Of a stretch of DNA of 64,000 bases, positions 38,588 through 48,684 are shown in pieces. This stretch comes from Prochlorococcus sp. AG-676-P15-1 (lineage in GTDB: Bacteria; Cyanobacteriota; Cyanobacteriia; PCC-6307; Cyanobiaceae). Below the pieces are notes generated by a model. It was not told where the DNA came from. It saw only the letters and a program-made list of their open reading frames with translations, and ran no database searches. The position numbers were made by a program, and so were the translations under genes. Numbering within the stretch: the first letter of the stretch is position 1; every line of letters begins with the position of its first letter. The DNA lies in the NCBI GenBank assembly GCA_003210825.1, contig QCUF01000003.1:1-64000 (forward strand). Direction: 5' to 3'.

Positions 38588-39157
38588 TTATGAACGAAGT
38601 TCTGTAATTTGATCGGCCATTAATAAGAAATTTTTCGGAATGGATGTACCAGTAAGGATTACATCTCCCGATATAAATCGGTTTTCAAGTGTTGAAATCA
38701 AATCATCTTTACTGATGATATTCATTTCTAAAGCTAGAAAAACTTCATCAAGAATAATTTGATCATAGTCTCCAGAAAGTAATTCTTTTTTACAGAAATT
38801 CCATAATTCTATTATTGAATTGTTAATAGATTTTGACATGTTTTTGTCTATGTTTTCTGACTCATATTTATCATAAGAATTTGAACATCTTATCCAGGTA
38901 AGATTACCGCACAGCTTTTGAGCATTAGAAATTCCTTGTTTTACGCCTCCCTTCATTAATTGAACTAAAAGTACTTTCCTTCCTAAAGCTGCATTTCTTA
39001 GTGAATCTCTGATAATGGATGAATAACTTCCTCGGTAAGATGATTGATAAATCTGAATTTGACCATTTTGATTTATCTTCCTTAAGTTCCATTCTTTATT
39101 TATATTTACAACTTCATGATTACTTGTTAGATAACTATTTGAAGAACTGGTTACCAT
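38588..39157 (-). CDS. CobO/BtuR-family protein lacking the P-loop
   Basis: This 189-residue protein aligns by pattern with cob(I)alamin adenosyltransferases of the CobA/CobO/BtuR type: VLLVQLMKGGVKQG, IILDEVFLALEMNIIS and the ending VILTGTSIPKNFLLMADQITELRS. The Walker A (normally GxGKGKTT) is replaced by YQSSYRGSYSSII, so ATP binding in the usual way looks impossible. It heads the dcd-thyX operon. It could be a structural relic, a regulator, or an enzyme with altered nucleotide use. A separate functional adenosyltransferase elsewhere is expected. Confidence 0.8.
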   Translation of the reverse strand: MVTSSSNSYLTSNHEVVNINKEWNLRKINQNGQIQIYQSSYRGSYSSIIRDSLRNAALGRKVLLVQLMKGGVKQGISNAQKLCGNLTWIRCSNSYDKYESENIDKNMSKSINNSIIELWNFCKKELLSGDYDQIILDEVFLALEMNIISKDDLISTLENRFISGDVILTGTSIPKNFLLMADQITELRS

Positions 39158-39299
39158 TATTTTGAATTTATCTTTTTCTAGATTCAGTATAGTTTGAATT
39201 TAGGAACACTGCATATAGTGTAATTTTCCTTAAAATAGCTTATTAGAAGAAATAATTTTTCTTTTTATCATTTTTAAAAAAAGTATAACATTTGAAAAA

Positions 39300-39315
39300 T
39301 GTTACAGTTGATACA
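39300..39315 (+). promoter_or_regulatory. NtcA box upstream of ntcA
   Basis: TGTT-N8-TACA matches the NtcA palindrome TGTAN8TACA at seven of eight fixed positions. A TAN3T-type -10 (TAAGTT) occurs at 39337-39342, 21 bases downstream, the normal spacing for NtcA-activated promoters. The predicted start of transcription is near 39349, just before the ATG at 39364. Positive autoregulation of ntcA is known in cyanobacteria. Confidence 0.7.
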
Positions 39316-39363
39316 AGTTATTTCTTGCTGTCTCCTTAAGTTTTTTTAATAGTAAAGATATTT

Positions 39364-40098
39364 ATGTTACCTGCTTCTAGAGGATTCAGCCGCTTAACTC
39401 CTCAACCTCCCGGACAAAATACTATTAATACACTTGGTGAACGCTTTCCAATTAATAGAACATTAATGGAAGTCATAAAAGGCCTTGAAGGGGCTAGTAC
39501 GGAAATGGTTGAGAGATCGAAAACAATATTTTTCCCTGGAGATCCTGCTGAAAGAGTTTATTTAATAAGAAGAGGAGCCGTAAGGTTATCAAGAGTTTAT
39601 GAATCAGGAGAAGAAATTACGGTTGCATTGTTAAGAGAAAATAGTCTTTTTGGAGTTTTATCTCTTCTAACAGGACATAGGTCCGATCGTTTTTATCATG
39701 CGGTTGCTTTTACAAGAGTTGAAATGATTACAGCTCCTGCAAATTCTGTTTTGAGAGCAATTGAAGCAGATGCATCCGTTGCTCTTTTACTATTGCAAGG
39801 ACTTTCAAGTAGGATTCTACAAACTGAAACAATGATAGAAACTCTTACACATAGAGATATGTCATCTCGCCTAGTAAGTTTTTTGATGGTTTTATGTCGA
39901 GATTTTGGAGTTGCAAGTGAAAAAGGTATTACTATTGATTTGAGACTTTCTCATCAAGCTATAGCAGAGGCAATAGGTTCTACAAGAGTCACGATTACAA
40001 GATTATTAGGAGATTTGAAAGATTCAGGGTTACTAACTATTGAAAGAAAGAAGATTACAGTTTTTGATCCAATAGCACTTGCAAAAAGATTTAATTGA
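39364..40098 (+). CDS. ntcA: Global nitrogen regulator NtcA
   Basis: NtcA is the CRP/FNR-family activator that responds to 2-oxoglutarate and controls nitrogen genes such as amt1 and glnA. The 244-residue protein has a cyclic-nucleotide-binding-like sensor domain ([26 protein letters not shown]) and a C-terminal helix-turn-helix ([24 protein letters not shown], residues ~198-221). It is longer at the N-terminus than the usual ~225 residues. An NtcA box lies 49 bp upstream. Confidence 0.96.
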   Translation: MLPASRGFSRLTPQPPGQNTINTLGERFPINRTLMEVIKGLEGASTEMVERSKTIFFPGDPAERVYLIRRGAVRLSRVYESGEEITVALLRENSLFGVLSLLTGHRSDRFYHAVAFTRVEMITAPANSVLRAIEADASVALLLLQGLSSRILQTETMIETLTHRDMSSRLVSFLMVLCRDFGVASEKGITIDLRLSHQAIAEAIGSTRVTITRLLGDLKDSGLLTIERKKITVFDPIALAKRFN

Positions 40099-40154
40099 TA
40101 CTTGACCAATTAATTCTCTATTATGTTACTAATGAGTAAATAAATAAAAACATT

Positions 40155-41126
40155 TTGTCTGGTTGGCTTTTCATTATTTTTTTATTACTGCTTGGCGGTG
40201 TAATTTCAACATTAGGAGACTTATTAGGTTCAAAAATAGGTAAGGCTAGATTTAGTATTTTAAAGTTAAGACCAAAAAAAACGGCAATTTTAATTACAAT
40301 TTTGACAGGCAGTTTGATAAGTGCATCATCTTTATTCTTAATGATATTGGTAAATAGACAGTTGAGAGTTGGATTATTTAGGTTAGGAGACTTAGAGAAA
40401 AAACTTCAAGAAAGCAAACAAGTTTTGGTACCTTTAGAAAAAGAAAGAGAAAAACTAGAAAATAAAATCAAAGCTAAAGAGACTGAATTTAAGCAATTAG
40501 AGAGGAATATAATCGCATTAAGGAGCGGGAAAGTTGTAATAAGAAGTGGGCAATCTTTAATTATTTCAGAGATAAGTTCTTCTGATCTAGAAGATATCAA
40601 ATCTAAAATAGAAAGAATTATTATAAATGCTAATAGATATACTCATAAGATAGTTAAACCCAAAAATAAAGAGATTACAAATTTATTATTATTAAGAAAA
40701 AATCATATCGAAGAGATGCAAAATACTATCTTAAAAGGAGGTGATTGGGTAATTAATATAAAATCTGTAAGGAATGTTTTAACAGGAGAAAACTTTGTTT
40801 ATGCTTTTCCTGAAATAATAGAAAATAAGATAATAGTTAGAAAAGGTGAAAAAATAACTAAAATTGATTTCAAACATGAAGATTTTAATAAAAAAGATTC
40901 TGGAGATAAAGTAAATTTCCTACTATCCTCAAGTTTGGCAGAAATCAAGAGAAGAGGTTCACTTACAAATGAAATTAAATTGCGAAGTGATTCAGTAAAA
41001 AAATTAAGAAACTTTTTAAATAAAAATCATAAAACTAATTTTGAACTAGAGGCAGTCTCTTTACTTAATAGTATGACTGCTCAACCCGTGATTGTTGAAT
41101 TAAATATAAACTATCCAGAATCTTAG
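40155..41126 (+). CDS. DUF3084 family membrane protein
   Basis: This 323-residue protein has two N-terminal hydrophobic helices (WLFIIFLLLLGGVISTLGDLLG and TAILITILTGSLISASSLFLM), then a coiled coil rich in Lys/Glu (residues ~85-125) and a mixed C-terminal domain. The layout fits the cyanobacterial DUF3084 family, function unknown. The start is TTG at 40155. It abuts the following RNase-H-fold gene with no gap, indicating an operon. Confidence 0.82.
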   Translation: MSGWLFIIFLLLLGGVISTLGDLLGSKIGKARFSILKLRPKKTAILITILTGSLISASSLFLMILVNRQLRVGLFRLGDLEKKLQESKQVLVPLEKEREKLENKIKAKETEFKQLERNIIALRSGKVVIRSGQSLIISEISSSDLEDIKSKIERIIINANRYTHKIVKPKNKEITNLLLLRKNHIEEMQNTILKGGDWVINIKSVRNVLTGENFVYAFPEIIENKIIVRKGEKITKIDFKHEDFNKKDSGDKVNFLLSSSLAEIKRRGSLTNEIKLRSDSVKKLRNFLNKNHKTNFELEAVSLLNSMTAQPVIVELNINYPES

Positions 41127-41564
41127 ATGTCTAGAGTAATAGCTATTGATCCAGGTCTATCGAAATGTGGTGTAATAATAGCTGATATAAAAGAAAAAAA
41201 AGTTTATGAAGCATTAGTTTTAAAGAGTCATCAACTTTTAAAATATGTAAAAAAAAAATATCGGAGCGAAAAAAAAGTTCAGTTGTTAATTGGTAATGGA
41301 ACAAGTAGTAAAAAGTACATAAAATATTTAAATCAGTTCGAGCCTAATTTGGTTATTGCTGAAGAAAAAAATTCAACCTATAGGGCTAAGGAAAGATATT
41401 TTGATATTTTCCCTTTAACAGGTATAAAATGTTTTTTACCAAGAGAGCTATTTATTTTGAATAAAAATTTAGATGCATTAGCTGCGTTAATAATTATGGA
41501 AGATTTTTTTAATATTAAATTTGATGTAAGTAAAAAAATTAAGACTAAAACTTGGCTGAAATAG
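41127..41564 (+). CDS. RNase-H-fold (RuvC/YqgF-like) hypothetical protein
   Basis: This 145-residue protein begins RVIAIDPGLSKCGVII, a classic first strand of RNase-H-fold nucleases such as RuvC and YqgF, with the first acidic residue (Asp7). A second acidic segment VIAEEKNSTYRA and a final NLDALAALII helix provide the other expected positions. It is distinct from typical YqgF and RuvC and may be a nuclease for pre-rRNA or branched DNA; no substrate can be assigned. It follows DUF3084 directly and overlaps the convergent DUF3146-like gene by 20 bp. Confidence 0.72.
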   Translation: MSRVIAIDPGLSKCGVIIADIKEKKVYEALVLKSHQLLKYVKKKYRSEKKVQLLIGNGTSSKKYIKYLNQFEPNLVIAEEKNSTYRAKERYFDIFPLTGIKCFLPRELFILNKNLDALAALIIMEDFFNIKFDVSKKIKTKTWLK

Positions 41565-41802
41565 TAAATTTATATTCATTTCCTGCTTCAAGCTCATAAT
41601 CTTTCTTTAAAAGAAATCTTAATAATGAATCTTCAATTAATGCTCTTCCTAAAGGTGGGTTTACAAACAATACTCCTTTCCCAAATGACCATATGAAGGA
41701 CCACTTGAAATCACTTGCTTCCACTACTCCTTTAACTTCTTTTTTTGTAAAACAGTATTCTTTAACACTTACATGTGCTGTTGTCTCAGGCTTTGCTTTC
41801 AT
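41545..41802 (-). CDS. DUF3146-like small protein
   Basis: This 85-residue protein has a beta-rich pattern (TTAHVSVKEYCFTKKEVKGVVEASDFKWSF) ending in EAGNEYKFTISAKF. It resembles the cyanobacterial DUF3146 family, function unknown. It lies 3 bp after pth on the same strand, so is likely cotranscribed with it. Confidence 0.75.
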   Translation of the reverse strand: MKAKPETTAHVSVKEYCFTKKEVKGVVEASDFKWSFIWSFGKGVLFVNPPLGRALIEDSLLRFLLKKDYELEAGNEYKFTISAKF

Positions 41803-41805
41803 TTA

Positions 41806-42414
41806 TTAATTCTTTTCTCTATGGAAAGAATTTAATTCACTAATAATACAATCTTCATTTTTAAAATTTAATTCTATGAGTGATTTGATTAATTGTTTAT
41901 AAACTCTATCTAAAGTTAACCTTTCTTTTGAAGATATATTCCCTAAGACATGAGAAATGGTGTTGAATTTTTTGTTTTTTTCATTGGAGGGTGGGGAACC
42001 TATCCCTATTTTTATCCTATTGAAATTTTCAGTCTGCAATTTCTTAATGATATCTTTAAGACCATTATGTCCTCCAGAACTTCCTTTTTTTCTAAATCTA
42101 ATTTTGCCCAGGGGTAGATCAATATCATCAACTATTATAAAAAGTTGATTTAAATCTATTTTGTACCAATCTACTATTGCTCTTACAGCATCTCCACTAT
42201 TATTCATATAAGTGTTTGGCATAAATAATCTATAAATAGAATCATTTATTTTGAATTCTGAATACCAACTTTTAAGCTTATTTTTCAAAGTAAATTTAGA
42301 ATCATATTTTTCAGAAAAATTTTCAAGAAGTAAAAATCCAATATTATGTCGATTTTTGATATATTCTTTCCCAGGATTTCCTAAACCAATTATAAATTTC
42401 TCATTATTATTCAT
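41806..42414 (-). CDS. pth: Peptidyl-tRNA hydrolase
   Basis: Pth recycles peptidyl-tRNAs released prematurely from ribosomes. The 202-residue protein has the GLGNPGKEYIKNRHNIGF N-terminal signature (catalytic His), MNNSGDAV, the DDIDLPLGKIR stretch and KGSSGGHNGLKDI. The length fits. It lies downstream of psbH on the minus strand, with 187 bp between. Confidence 0.95.
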   Translation of the reverse strand: MNNNEKFIIGLGNPGKEYIKNRHNIGFLLLENFSEKYDSKFTLKNKLKSWYSEFKINDSIYRLFMPNTYMNNSGDAVRAIVDWYKIDLNQLFIIVDDIDLPLGKIRFRKKGSSGGHNGLKDIIKKLQTENFNRIKIGIGSPPSNEKNKKFNTISHVLGNISSKERLTLDRVYKQLIKSLIELNFKNEDCIISELNSFHREKN

Positions 42415-42601
42415 AACTGCAACTTTTTCTGTAAGTTTTATAAATTATAAAATAGAAACTTAATAAGGTTTTTCAATTGTGCATGATGACATAATTTTAA
42501 AAAGATTTTTATTTTATTATTTAATGAAATTATGAATTTTACGTAATTAAAGATTATTTACATATAAAATCTGAATTCTCTACGAAAACGATCTAGGAGG
42601 T

Positions 42602-42802
42602 CTAGTTTCCATTCCAATCGACTGAGAATCCTTGTAAGAGTAGGGATTGATTATATATTTGTAGGAGTATAACAAGAAAAACTAGTAAAAGTAGACCTAT
42701 GACGGTCATAACAGGAACAGCTCCCCATCCAGGAACAACTTTTCCTTGACCTGAGTTTCCAATAGCTTTTAAAAGAGTTCCTAATGCTGTTTTTTGGCCC
42801 AT
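42602..42802 (-). CDS. psbH: Photosystem II protein PsbH
   Basis: PsbH is a single-helix photosystem II subunit near the QB site. The 66-residue product starts [12 protein letters not shown] at the ATG at 42802; the track's longer ORF to 42865 adds 21 residues with no family support. The segment [31 protein letters not shown] is diagnostic. It diverges from psbN, 79 bp apart. Confidence 0.96.
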   Translation of the reverse strand: MGQKTALGTLLKAIGNSGQGKVVPGWGAVPVMTVIGLLLLVFLVILLQIYNQSLLLQGFSVDWNGN

Positions 42803-42881
42803 AGTAATTTCTCTAAATCGAATATATTTCGTTATTGTATAAGAATTAATACATAAATTGTTCACAAATTCACTAAAATTG

Positions 42882-43034
42882 ATGCAAACTTTATCATCCG
42901 CACCAGATCCTGCTGTATCTGTAGCAGTAACTATACTTGCTGTGCTACTTGCTTTAACAGGTTTTGGACTTTGGACAGCCTTCGGTCCAAAGGCGGCAAA
43001 GTTAACAGATCCTTGGGATGATCATGATGATTAA
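42882..43034 (+). CDS. psbN: PsbN, photosystem II assembly protein
   Basis: This 50-residue protein, missed by the ORF track, starts at ATG 42882 and reads [17 protein letters not shown], then one membrane helix and [14 protein letters not shown]. That ending is typical of PsbN, needed for photosystem II repair and assembly in plastids. It lies opposite psbH, as in most cyanobacteria and chloroplasts, and is followed by psbI after 127 bp. Confidence 0.95.
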   Translation: MQTLSSAPDPAVSVAVTILAVLLALTGFGLWTAFGPKAAKLTDPWDDHDD

Positions 43035-43161
43035 ATCGTTTTACAACAAATTTTTAACATAAAAAGTATTTCAAAATTTACCAAAAATACAAAAAGTAAA
43101 CCTTTTCACATAATTTAAATATAAATTTAATAGGATATAATCTGTTAGCAATTGCAATTCT

Positions 43162-43290
43162 ATGCTCGCCTTAAAAATTTCAGTTTACACAATCGTATTT
43201 TTCTTCGTAGGAATATTTCTATTTGGTTTTTTAGCTAGTGACCCTACAAGAACACCTAATAGAAAAGACCTAGAAAGTCCTCAGGATTAA
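43162..43290 (+). CDS. psbI: Photosystem II reaction-centre protein I
   Basis: This 42-residue single-helix subunit sits beside D1. It starts [22 protein letters not shown] and ends [15 protein letters not shown], matching PsbI. It is absent from the ORF track because of its length. It lies 12 bp before the LptD-like gene, so the two may share a transcript. Confidence 0.96.
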
Positions 43291-43302
43291 TTTTTATTCA
43301 AT

Positions 43303-45339
43303 TTGCTCATCACTTTGAAGATTAAAAATTTTATAGAAGCTATATTCTTTCTTTTTGCCTTAATAAATTTATCCCCCTCTGGGAAAGCTTTACAATTATT
43401 TTCTAACGATACAAAAACTTTTTCTGGAGCAAAAAGCGTCAACTCGGAAAAAAAAGTTTTTCCAAAACACGTAGATGTTTCAGGTTATACATCATTTGAA
43501 AAATTTAAAGATAACTTTAAAAGTAATTCTAAAGACAAGACTACCAAAACTTATAGGGTGAAATCTCAATTATTTTTGGCTAACTCTCTTGATATCAAAA
43601 ATGAGTTAGAGATTCAATCTGAAGTACAAGCTGAAGAAAATAATATTCTAAAGGCAAAGGGTAATGTCCTTGTTTTTTATAAAGGTAATATTCTTAAAGC
43701 AGATAGTTTAATTTATGATAGAAAGCAAAAAACTGTAATTGCTAAAGGAAATATTTCATTGATTATTGGTGAGCAACTATTCAAGATGAATAGCTTTCAA
43801 TATGATTTCAAGAGTAAGAAAGGGTATTTGTTCAATGTCAAAGGATTAATACAAACAGAAAAGCTTATTGATGATTTATTTACTGATTTTGAAAGTTCGG
43901 CTATTAAGAAAATTGAATTTGTAGATCATATAAAAAAGAAAAAAGTTATTAATACCCCTGATAAGGTTCAAACTTGGATATTTACTTCAGATAAAATAGA
44001 AATTGATGGAGATAAATGGAAGAGTAAAAAAACAATATTTACTAGTGATTTACTTGAATCAAATCAAGTTAAATTGGTGATAAATTCACTCGAAGCTTAT
44101 GAAATTAAAGGGGACTTGAAAATTAAATCATCAATAAATTACTTAATTTTAGATGAAAAAGTTTCAATTCCATTTTGGTTAGGAAATAGAACAATATCAA
44201 AATCTGAGGAAGATTTAGATTCTACTAATACATGGACCATAGGATATGAAAATTTAGATAAAGATGGTTTTTTTATTGGGAGAGAATTTAATTCAATAAA
44301 TTTATTTGAAGATTTCGTTCTTAATTTAGAACCACAATTTTTAATTCAACGTGCACTAAATGGTAATACAAATAGTTTTGTAGAGAAGGGAGATTCAGTT
44401 ACTGGAGATAAGGTAAAAAGAGGTACTTCATTTACTGATTACTTTGCTCTGAAATCCGAAATAAAAGGGACAATAAATTATTGGGATTTGGAAATTGAAA
44501 AGGAAATAAATTCTTTTGATGCCGAAAAATTTTCAGATGCATTAAGAGTAAAAACTATATTGAGCAAAAAAACTAATTTTTTAAATTCAAAATGGGATCA
44601 TAGTATATATGGTGTTTATAGAGAAAGGTTTTGGAATGGTTCATTAGGTGAAGCTGAAATTTATGCAGGGTACGGTTCGAAAATAGAAAAACAAAATACT
44701 TGGGAAGTTAATGGTGTTGATAAGACTGAAGTATTTTCGTTGGGTTTAGCAAATTTAAAAGGAGAAGAGCTAAATAGTAAAAATTTAATTACAAGTATCA
44801 AAGGTAATTTATTTTATTCATTAGATCAAAAAGTACCGATAAATATTGATACTCCTAAAAATAAATTTATTGATAGTTCTTTTAATTATATTTCTCAACC
44901 AATAACTAAGGGATTAAGCTTTAATACGAGAATAGCAGCTTCATATGCTCTATACGAGAATGAAAATCATCAAAAGTATGTTGGTCTCGGAGGAGGACCA
45001 GAGCTTATTTTAGGTGACTTCAAAAAAAATACTTTTGACTATACAAGAATTAGTATTTTCCCTTTTTATAAAATTAAAAGTGGAAATAGTATTTTTAAAT
45101 TTGATCAAATTTATGACAAATTTACCTTAGATATTGCTTTTGATCAGCAACTATTTGGCCCACTGATTATTAAAAGTAGTGGAAGACTAAATTTAGATAA
45201 TGATTCTGAAGATTATGGCGAATTTATAAATTCCAAAATCTCATTAAATTGGAAAAAACGATCTTATGAAGTTGGTATTTTCTATCAACCTCATAATGAA
45301 TCAGGTGGAATTAATTTCGCCTTATTTGGTTTTAAGTAA
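43303..45339 (+). CDS. LptD/OstA-like outer membrane protein (DUF3769)
   Basis: This 678-residue protein is most likely the cyanobacterial LPS transport/assembly protein of the OstA/LptD type. An N-terminal signal-like helix (AIFFLFALINLSPSGKA) is followed by an OstA-type beta-jellyroll (AKGNVLVFYKGNILKADSLIYDRKQKTVIAKGNISL, residues ~110-150), and a long C-terminal part with alternating beta strands typical of an outer-membrane barrel. The start is TTG at 43303, 12 bp after psbI. It converges with leuD with a 1-bp gap. Confidence 0.82.
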   Translation: MLITLKIKNFIEAIFFLFALINLSPSGKALQLFSNDTKTFSGAKSVNSEKKVFPKHVDVSGYTSFEKFKDNFKSNSKDKTTKTYRVKSQLFLANSLDIKNELEIQSEVQAEENNILKAKGNVLVFYKGNILKADSLIYDRKQKTVIAKGNISLIIGEQLFKMNSFQYDFKSKKGYLFNVKGLIQTEKLIDDLFTDFESSAIKKIEFVDHIKKKKVINTPDKVQTWIFTSDKIEIDGDKWKSKKTIFTSDLLESNQVKLVINSLEAYEIKGDLKIKSSINYLILDEKVSIPFWLGNRTISKSEEDLDSTNTWTIGYENLDKDGFFIGREFNSINLFEDFVLNLEPQFLIQRALNGNTNSFVEKGDSVTGDKVKRGTSFTDYFALKSEIKGTINYWDLEIEKEINSFDAEKFSDALRVKTILSKKTNFLNSKWDHSIYGVYRERFWNGSLGEAEIYAGYGSKIEKQNTWEVNGVDKTEVFSLGLANLKGEELNSKNLITSIKGNLFYSLDQKVPINIDTPKNKFIDSSFNYISQPITKGLSFNTRIAASYALYENENHQKYVGLGGGPELILGDFKKNTFDYTRISIFPFYKIKSGNSIFKFDQIYDKFTLDIAFDQQLFGPLIIKSSGRLNLDNDSEDYGEFINSKISLNWKKRSYEVGIFYQPHNESGGINFALFGFK

Positions 45340-45340
45340 A

Positions 45341-45964
45341 TCAAAAGGAATTGTTATTAAATCTTATGTAAGGCAAATCATTTAATTTTTCTTCAATTAA
45401 ATTTTCATTTTCAAGTAATTTCGAAGTGGCATCCCACTCGCCAGATAAAAACATTTTTTTTGTAGTTTCTTTTATTTCAAGATTTAATTTTAAATCCTTA
45501 GCAATAGCTATCGAATTGAACAGATCAATTTCTAAGAATAAATTCTTAATATCCAAATGTTTTTGGATTTTTTTAATTGATTCTTTTGGAAGAGTAAAGC
45601 ATGGAATTCCAATCGCAATACAGTTACTGTAAAAAATATCTGCAAAACTTTCTCCAATAATAGCTTTTATTCCCCATCTCATTAATGCTTGAGGGGCATG
45701 CTCTCTGCTTGAACCACATCCAAAATTACTATTAACAATAAGTATTGAGGATCTCTTATTACTCTCTAAATCAAAGGGGTGATTTCCTTTAAGAGTTTTA
45801 CGATCATCATCAAAAACATATTTACCCAATGAATCAAAATCAATGCATTTTAGAAATCGAGCAGGAATTATTCTATCAGTATCAATATCATCTCCAACTA
45901 ATGAGATACATTTCCCACTTAATCGAGAAAATTTCCCCATTGGGGGTTTGAATTTGATACTCAT
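45341..45964 (-). CDS. leuD: 3-isopropylmalate dehydratase small subunit
   Basis: LeuD is the swivel subunit of isopropylmalate isomerase for leucine synthesis. The 207-residue protein has [14 protein letters not shown] and [15 protein letters not shown], the standard aconitase-swivel motifs. Its start overlaps the end of leuC by 4 bp, showing translational coupling. Confidence 0.96.
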   Translation of the reverse strand: MSIKFKPPMGKFSRLSGKCISLVGDDIDTDRIIPARFLKCIDFDSLGKYVFDDDRKTLKGNHPFDLESNKRSSILIVNSNFGCGSSREHAPQALMRWGIKAIIGESFADIFYSNCIAIGIPCFTLPKESIKKIQKHLDIKNLFLEIDLFNSIAIAKDLKLNLEIKETTKKMFLSGEWDATSKLLENENLIEEKLNDLPYIRFNNNSF

Positions 45965-47370
45965 TTGTTAATAAAATCTCTTACATCACTGACTTTTCCC
46001 GTAATTGAGGCAGCGGCAACCATTGCTGGACTCATTAGTAAAGTTCTACCACTTGGAGATCCCTGTCTCCCTTTGAAATTTCTATTGCTAGAACTGGCAC
46101 TTACTTGATTTCCTATGAGTTTATCTGAATTCATTGCTAAACACATTGAACAACCAGGCTCTCTCCACTGAAAACCTGCTTTTATAAATATCTTATCAAG
46201 ACCTTCTTCTTTTGCTTCTTTTGCAACTTTCTCTGAGCCTGGGACTACAAAAGCTTTTATGTTTTTAGCTACTTTATGATGCTCCAATACTTCAGCGGCA
46301 ACTCTTAGGTCACTTATTCTTCCATTTGTACAACTCCCAATGAAACAAACATCAATTGGAGTATTTTTAATAGATTGTCCAGGTTTGAAACCCATATATT
46401 CATATGCCTCTCCAGCAATAAATTGGTCATTTGGATTTATATCGTTTAATGAAGGAATTTTTTGATTTATGCCGATACTTTGCCCAGGTGTAATCCCCCA
46501 TGTAACAGTGGGTTCTACTTTAGAGGCATCCAACTTGAATACATCATCATAAATACAATTGTCACTACTTTCTAATGATTTCCACCATTTGACGGCTTTT
46601 TCCCAATTTTCATTTTGAGGCGAGCATAATTTATCCTTCATATAACTAAAGGTTTTTTCATCAGGATTTATATAACCGCATCTTGCTCCTCCTTCAATAG
46701 ACATATTGCATATAGTCATCCTTTCTTCCATTGATAATGCACTTATGGCAGGACCCGCAAATTCATAAGCATAGCCAACTCCTGCTTTTACTCCGAGTTG
46801 ATTAATTATATGTAGTACTAAATCTTTAGCATAAATCCCATTAGACAATTTATTTTCGCACCAAATTTGTCTGACTTTGAGTTTATTCATAGCTATGGTT
46901 TGACTAGCAAGTACATCTCTTACTTGGCTGGTACCAATACCAAAAGCAATTGACCCGAATGCTCCGTGAGTTGATGTATGAGAATCTCCACAAGCGATAG
47001 TCATCCCTGGTTGGGTCAAACCAAGTTCAGGTGCTACCACATGAACAATTCCTTGATTACCACTACCAATATTAAAAAATTTAATTTTGTGCTCGATACA
47101 GTTCTTTTCTAGAGTATTGATCATTTGTTCTGCAAGATTATCTTTGAAAGGCCTACTTTGATTATCTGTTGGTACTATATGGTCAACTGTAGCTACAGTT
47201 CTTTGAGGATATTTTACCTTTAAACTTTTATCTTTTAAAGCTCCAAATGCTTGCGGACTTGTAACTTCATGAATAAGGTGAAGACCGATAAAGATTTGAT
47301 CTGAGCCACCAGGAAGATTTGCAACTTTATGTAAATCCCACACTTTATCAAATAAGGTATCTTGACTCAA
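45961..47370 (-). CDS. leuC: 3-isopropylmalate dehydratase large subunit
   Basis: LeuC is the [4Fe-4S] catalytic subunit of isopropylmalate isomerase. The 469-residue protein has cluster cysteines in [10 protein letters not shown] and [10 protein letters not shown], plus [12 protein letters not shown]. It is 12 bp downstream of cinA on the same strand and upstream of leuD, giving a probable glyA-cinA-leuC-leuD operon. Confidence 0.97.
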   Translation of the reverse strand: MSQDTLFDKVWDLHKVANLPGGSDQIFIGLHLIHEVTSPQAFGALKDKSLKVKYPQRTVATVDHIVPTDNQSRPFKDNLAEQMINTLEKNCIEHKIKFFNIGSGNQGIVHVVAPELGLTQPGMTIACGDSHTSTHGAFGSIAFGIGTSQVRDVLASQTIAMNKLKVRQIWCENKLSNGIYAKDLVLHIINQLGVKAGVGYAYEFAGPAISALSMEERMTICNMSIEGGARCGYINPDEKTFSYMKDKLCSPQNENWEKAVKWWKSLESSDNCIYDDVFKLDASKVEPTVTWGITPGQSIGINQKIPSLNDINPNDQFIAGEAYEYMGFKPGQSIKNTPIDVCFIGSCTNGRISDLRVAAEVLEHHKVAKNIKAFVVPGSEKVAKEAKEEGLDKIFIKAGFQWREPGCSMCLAMNSDKLIGNQVSASSSNRNFKGRQGSPSGRTLLMSPAMVAAASITGKVSDVRDFINK

Positions 47371-47382
47371 TTTGCAAAAAAG

Positions 47383-48684
47383 TTACTTACTTTTAGATAA
47401 TAAGATTAATCTAAGGTTGTTTAAACACACGTTTACACTTAGTCTTTGAATTTCAAGTCTATTTCTTGTAGAGCTAAACATTTTTTTAATATTGGTGATA
47501 TGATCGTTTGGTCCTGCAATTGAGATATAAACCAATCCAACAGGCTTTTCTTTATTCCCTCCACTTGGGCCTGCGATACCACTAATTGCAATAGACCAAT
47601 CAGAATTTAGTTTTTCTTTTGCATTAATCGCCATAGTTTCAGCAACCTCTTCAGAAACAGCACCAAATTTTTTTATCAAATTTTCTGGGATATTTAATAA
47701 TGATTGTTTAAGTTCATTACTGTACGAAATAATACTGCCTTTAAATACTTGCGATGAGCCTGGGATTGCGGTGATAGAAGAAGAGAGAAGACCTCCGGAA
47801 CAGGATTCTGCAAAAACCAGAGATTCTTCTCTTTGTATTAATTCTTTAATTAATACACTCGATAAACTTTCATTATTTTCACCAAAAATAAATTTCGAAA
47901 ACTCTTTTTTTAATTTTTCTTTTACGGGATTTATTATGTTTCTTGCTTCTAATTCATTTTTAGCCCTTGCTGTTATTCTAAGTTTAACCTCTCCTAAATT
48001 TGCGTAAGGAGCGACAGTAGGATTTTTTAGTTTTAAAAGGTTATCAATCTTTTCTGAAATAGTAGATTCTCCTATCCCAGAGAATTTAAGAGTATTTGAG
48101 AGAAATATAGAACCATCTGAAAATTTATTTCTAATATAATCGACAGCAGTTTCTTTCCACATTTCTTTCATTTCACTTGGAACTCCTGGAAAAGTCAGGA
48201 TAGTAAATCCCTTAATTGGTTCCCATATCATGCCAGGAGCAGTGCCTCTAGGATTATTAATTATTTGAGCATCTTTTGGAAAAAAACATTGTTTTTTTAA
48301 ACTAGATCTATTGAAACTTGAACCTGAAATTGAAAGCTTTGTTTTAATTTGATCCCATAAATATTCTCTTTCAGATAGAGAGGCATTAAAAGTTTTAGCT
48401 ATTGCCTCTGTAGTTAAGTCATCTGGAGTAGGGCCCAAACCTCCTGTCGTGATTAATAGATTACTTCTTAAAGATATTTCTTTAATTAACTTAATGATCC
48501 TTTCCGAATTGTCTCCAATAGTTGATTGTCTGAAATGGTTAAGTCCTAAAGTTGACAATTCTTCAGAAATCCACTGAGCGTTTGTATTTACTATATTACC
48601 AAGGAGTAATTCACTACCTATGGAAAGAATTTCAACCCCTTTACAGTTAGGATCATTTGATTGATGCTTCAAGTTTGACTTCAT
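47383..48684 (-). CDS. cinA: CinA-family protein (molybdopterin-binding plus PncC-like domain)
   Basis: The 433-residue protein has an N-terminal MoCF-type domain ([33 protein letters not shown]) and a C-terminal CinA/PncC domain ([32 protein letters not shown]). Homologues act as NMN deamidase and/or ADP-ribose pyrophosphatase in pyridine-nucleotide recycling. The gene start overlaps the end of glyA by 32 bp; a shorter start after the overlap is possible but the N-terminal motif is near either way. Confidence 0.92.
   Translation of the reverse strand: MKSNLKHQSNDPNCKGVEILSIGSELLLGNIVNTNAQWISEELSTLGLNHFRQSTIGDNSERIIKLIKEISLRSNLLITTGGLGPTPDDLTTEAIAKTFNASLSEREYLWDQIKTKLSISGSSFNRSSLKKQCFFPKDAQIINNPRGTAPGMIWEPIKGFTILTFPGVPSEMKEMWKETAVDYIRNKFSDGSIFLSNTLKFSGIGESTISEKIDNLLKLKNPTVAPYANLGEVKLRITARAKNELEARNIINPVKEKLKKEFSKFIFGENNESLSSVLIKELIQREESLVFAESCSGGLLSSSITAIPGSSQVFKGSIISYSNELKQSLLNIPENLIKKFGAVSEEVAETMAINAKEKLNSDWSIAISGIAGPSGGNKEKPVGLVYISIAGPNDHITNIKKMFSSTRNRLEIQRLSVNVCLNNLRLILLSKSK

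Noticed and set aside
42803-42865. Extended N-terminus of PsbH from the ORF track
   Set aside because: Family proteins start at MGQKTALG; the added 21 residues lie in the psbH-psbN divergent promoter region.
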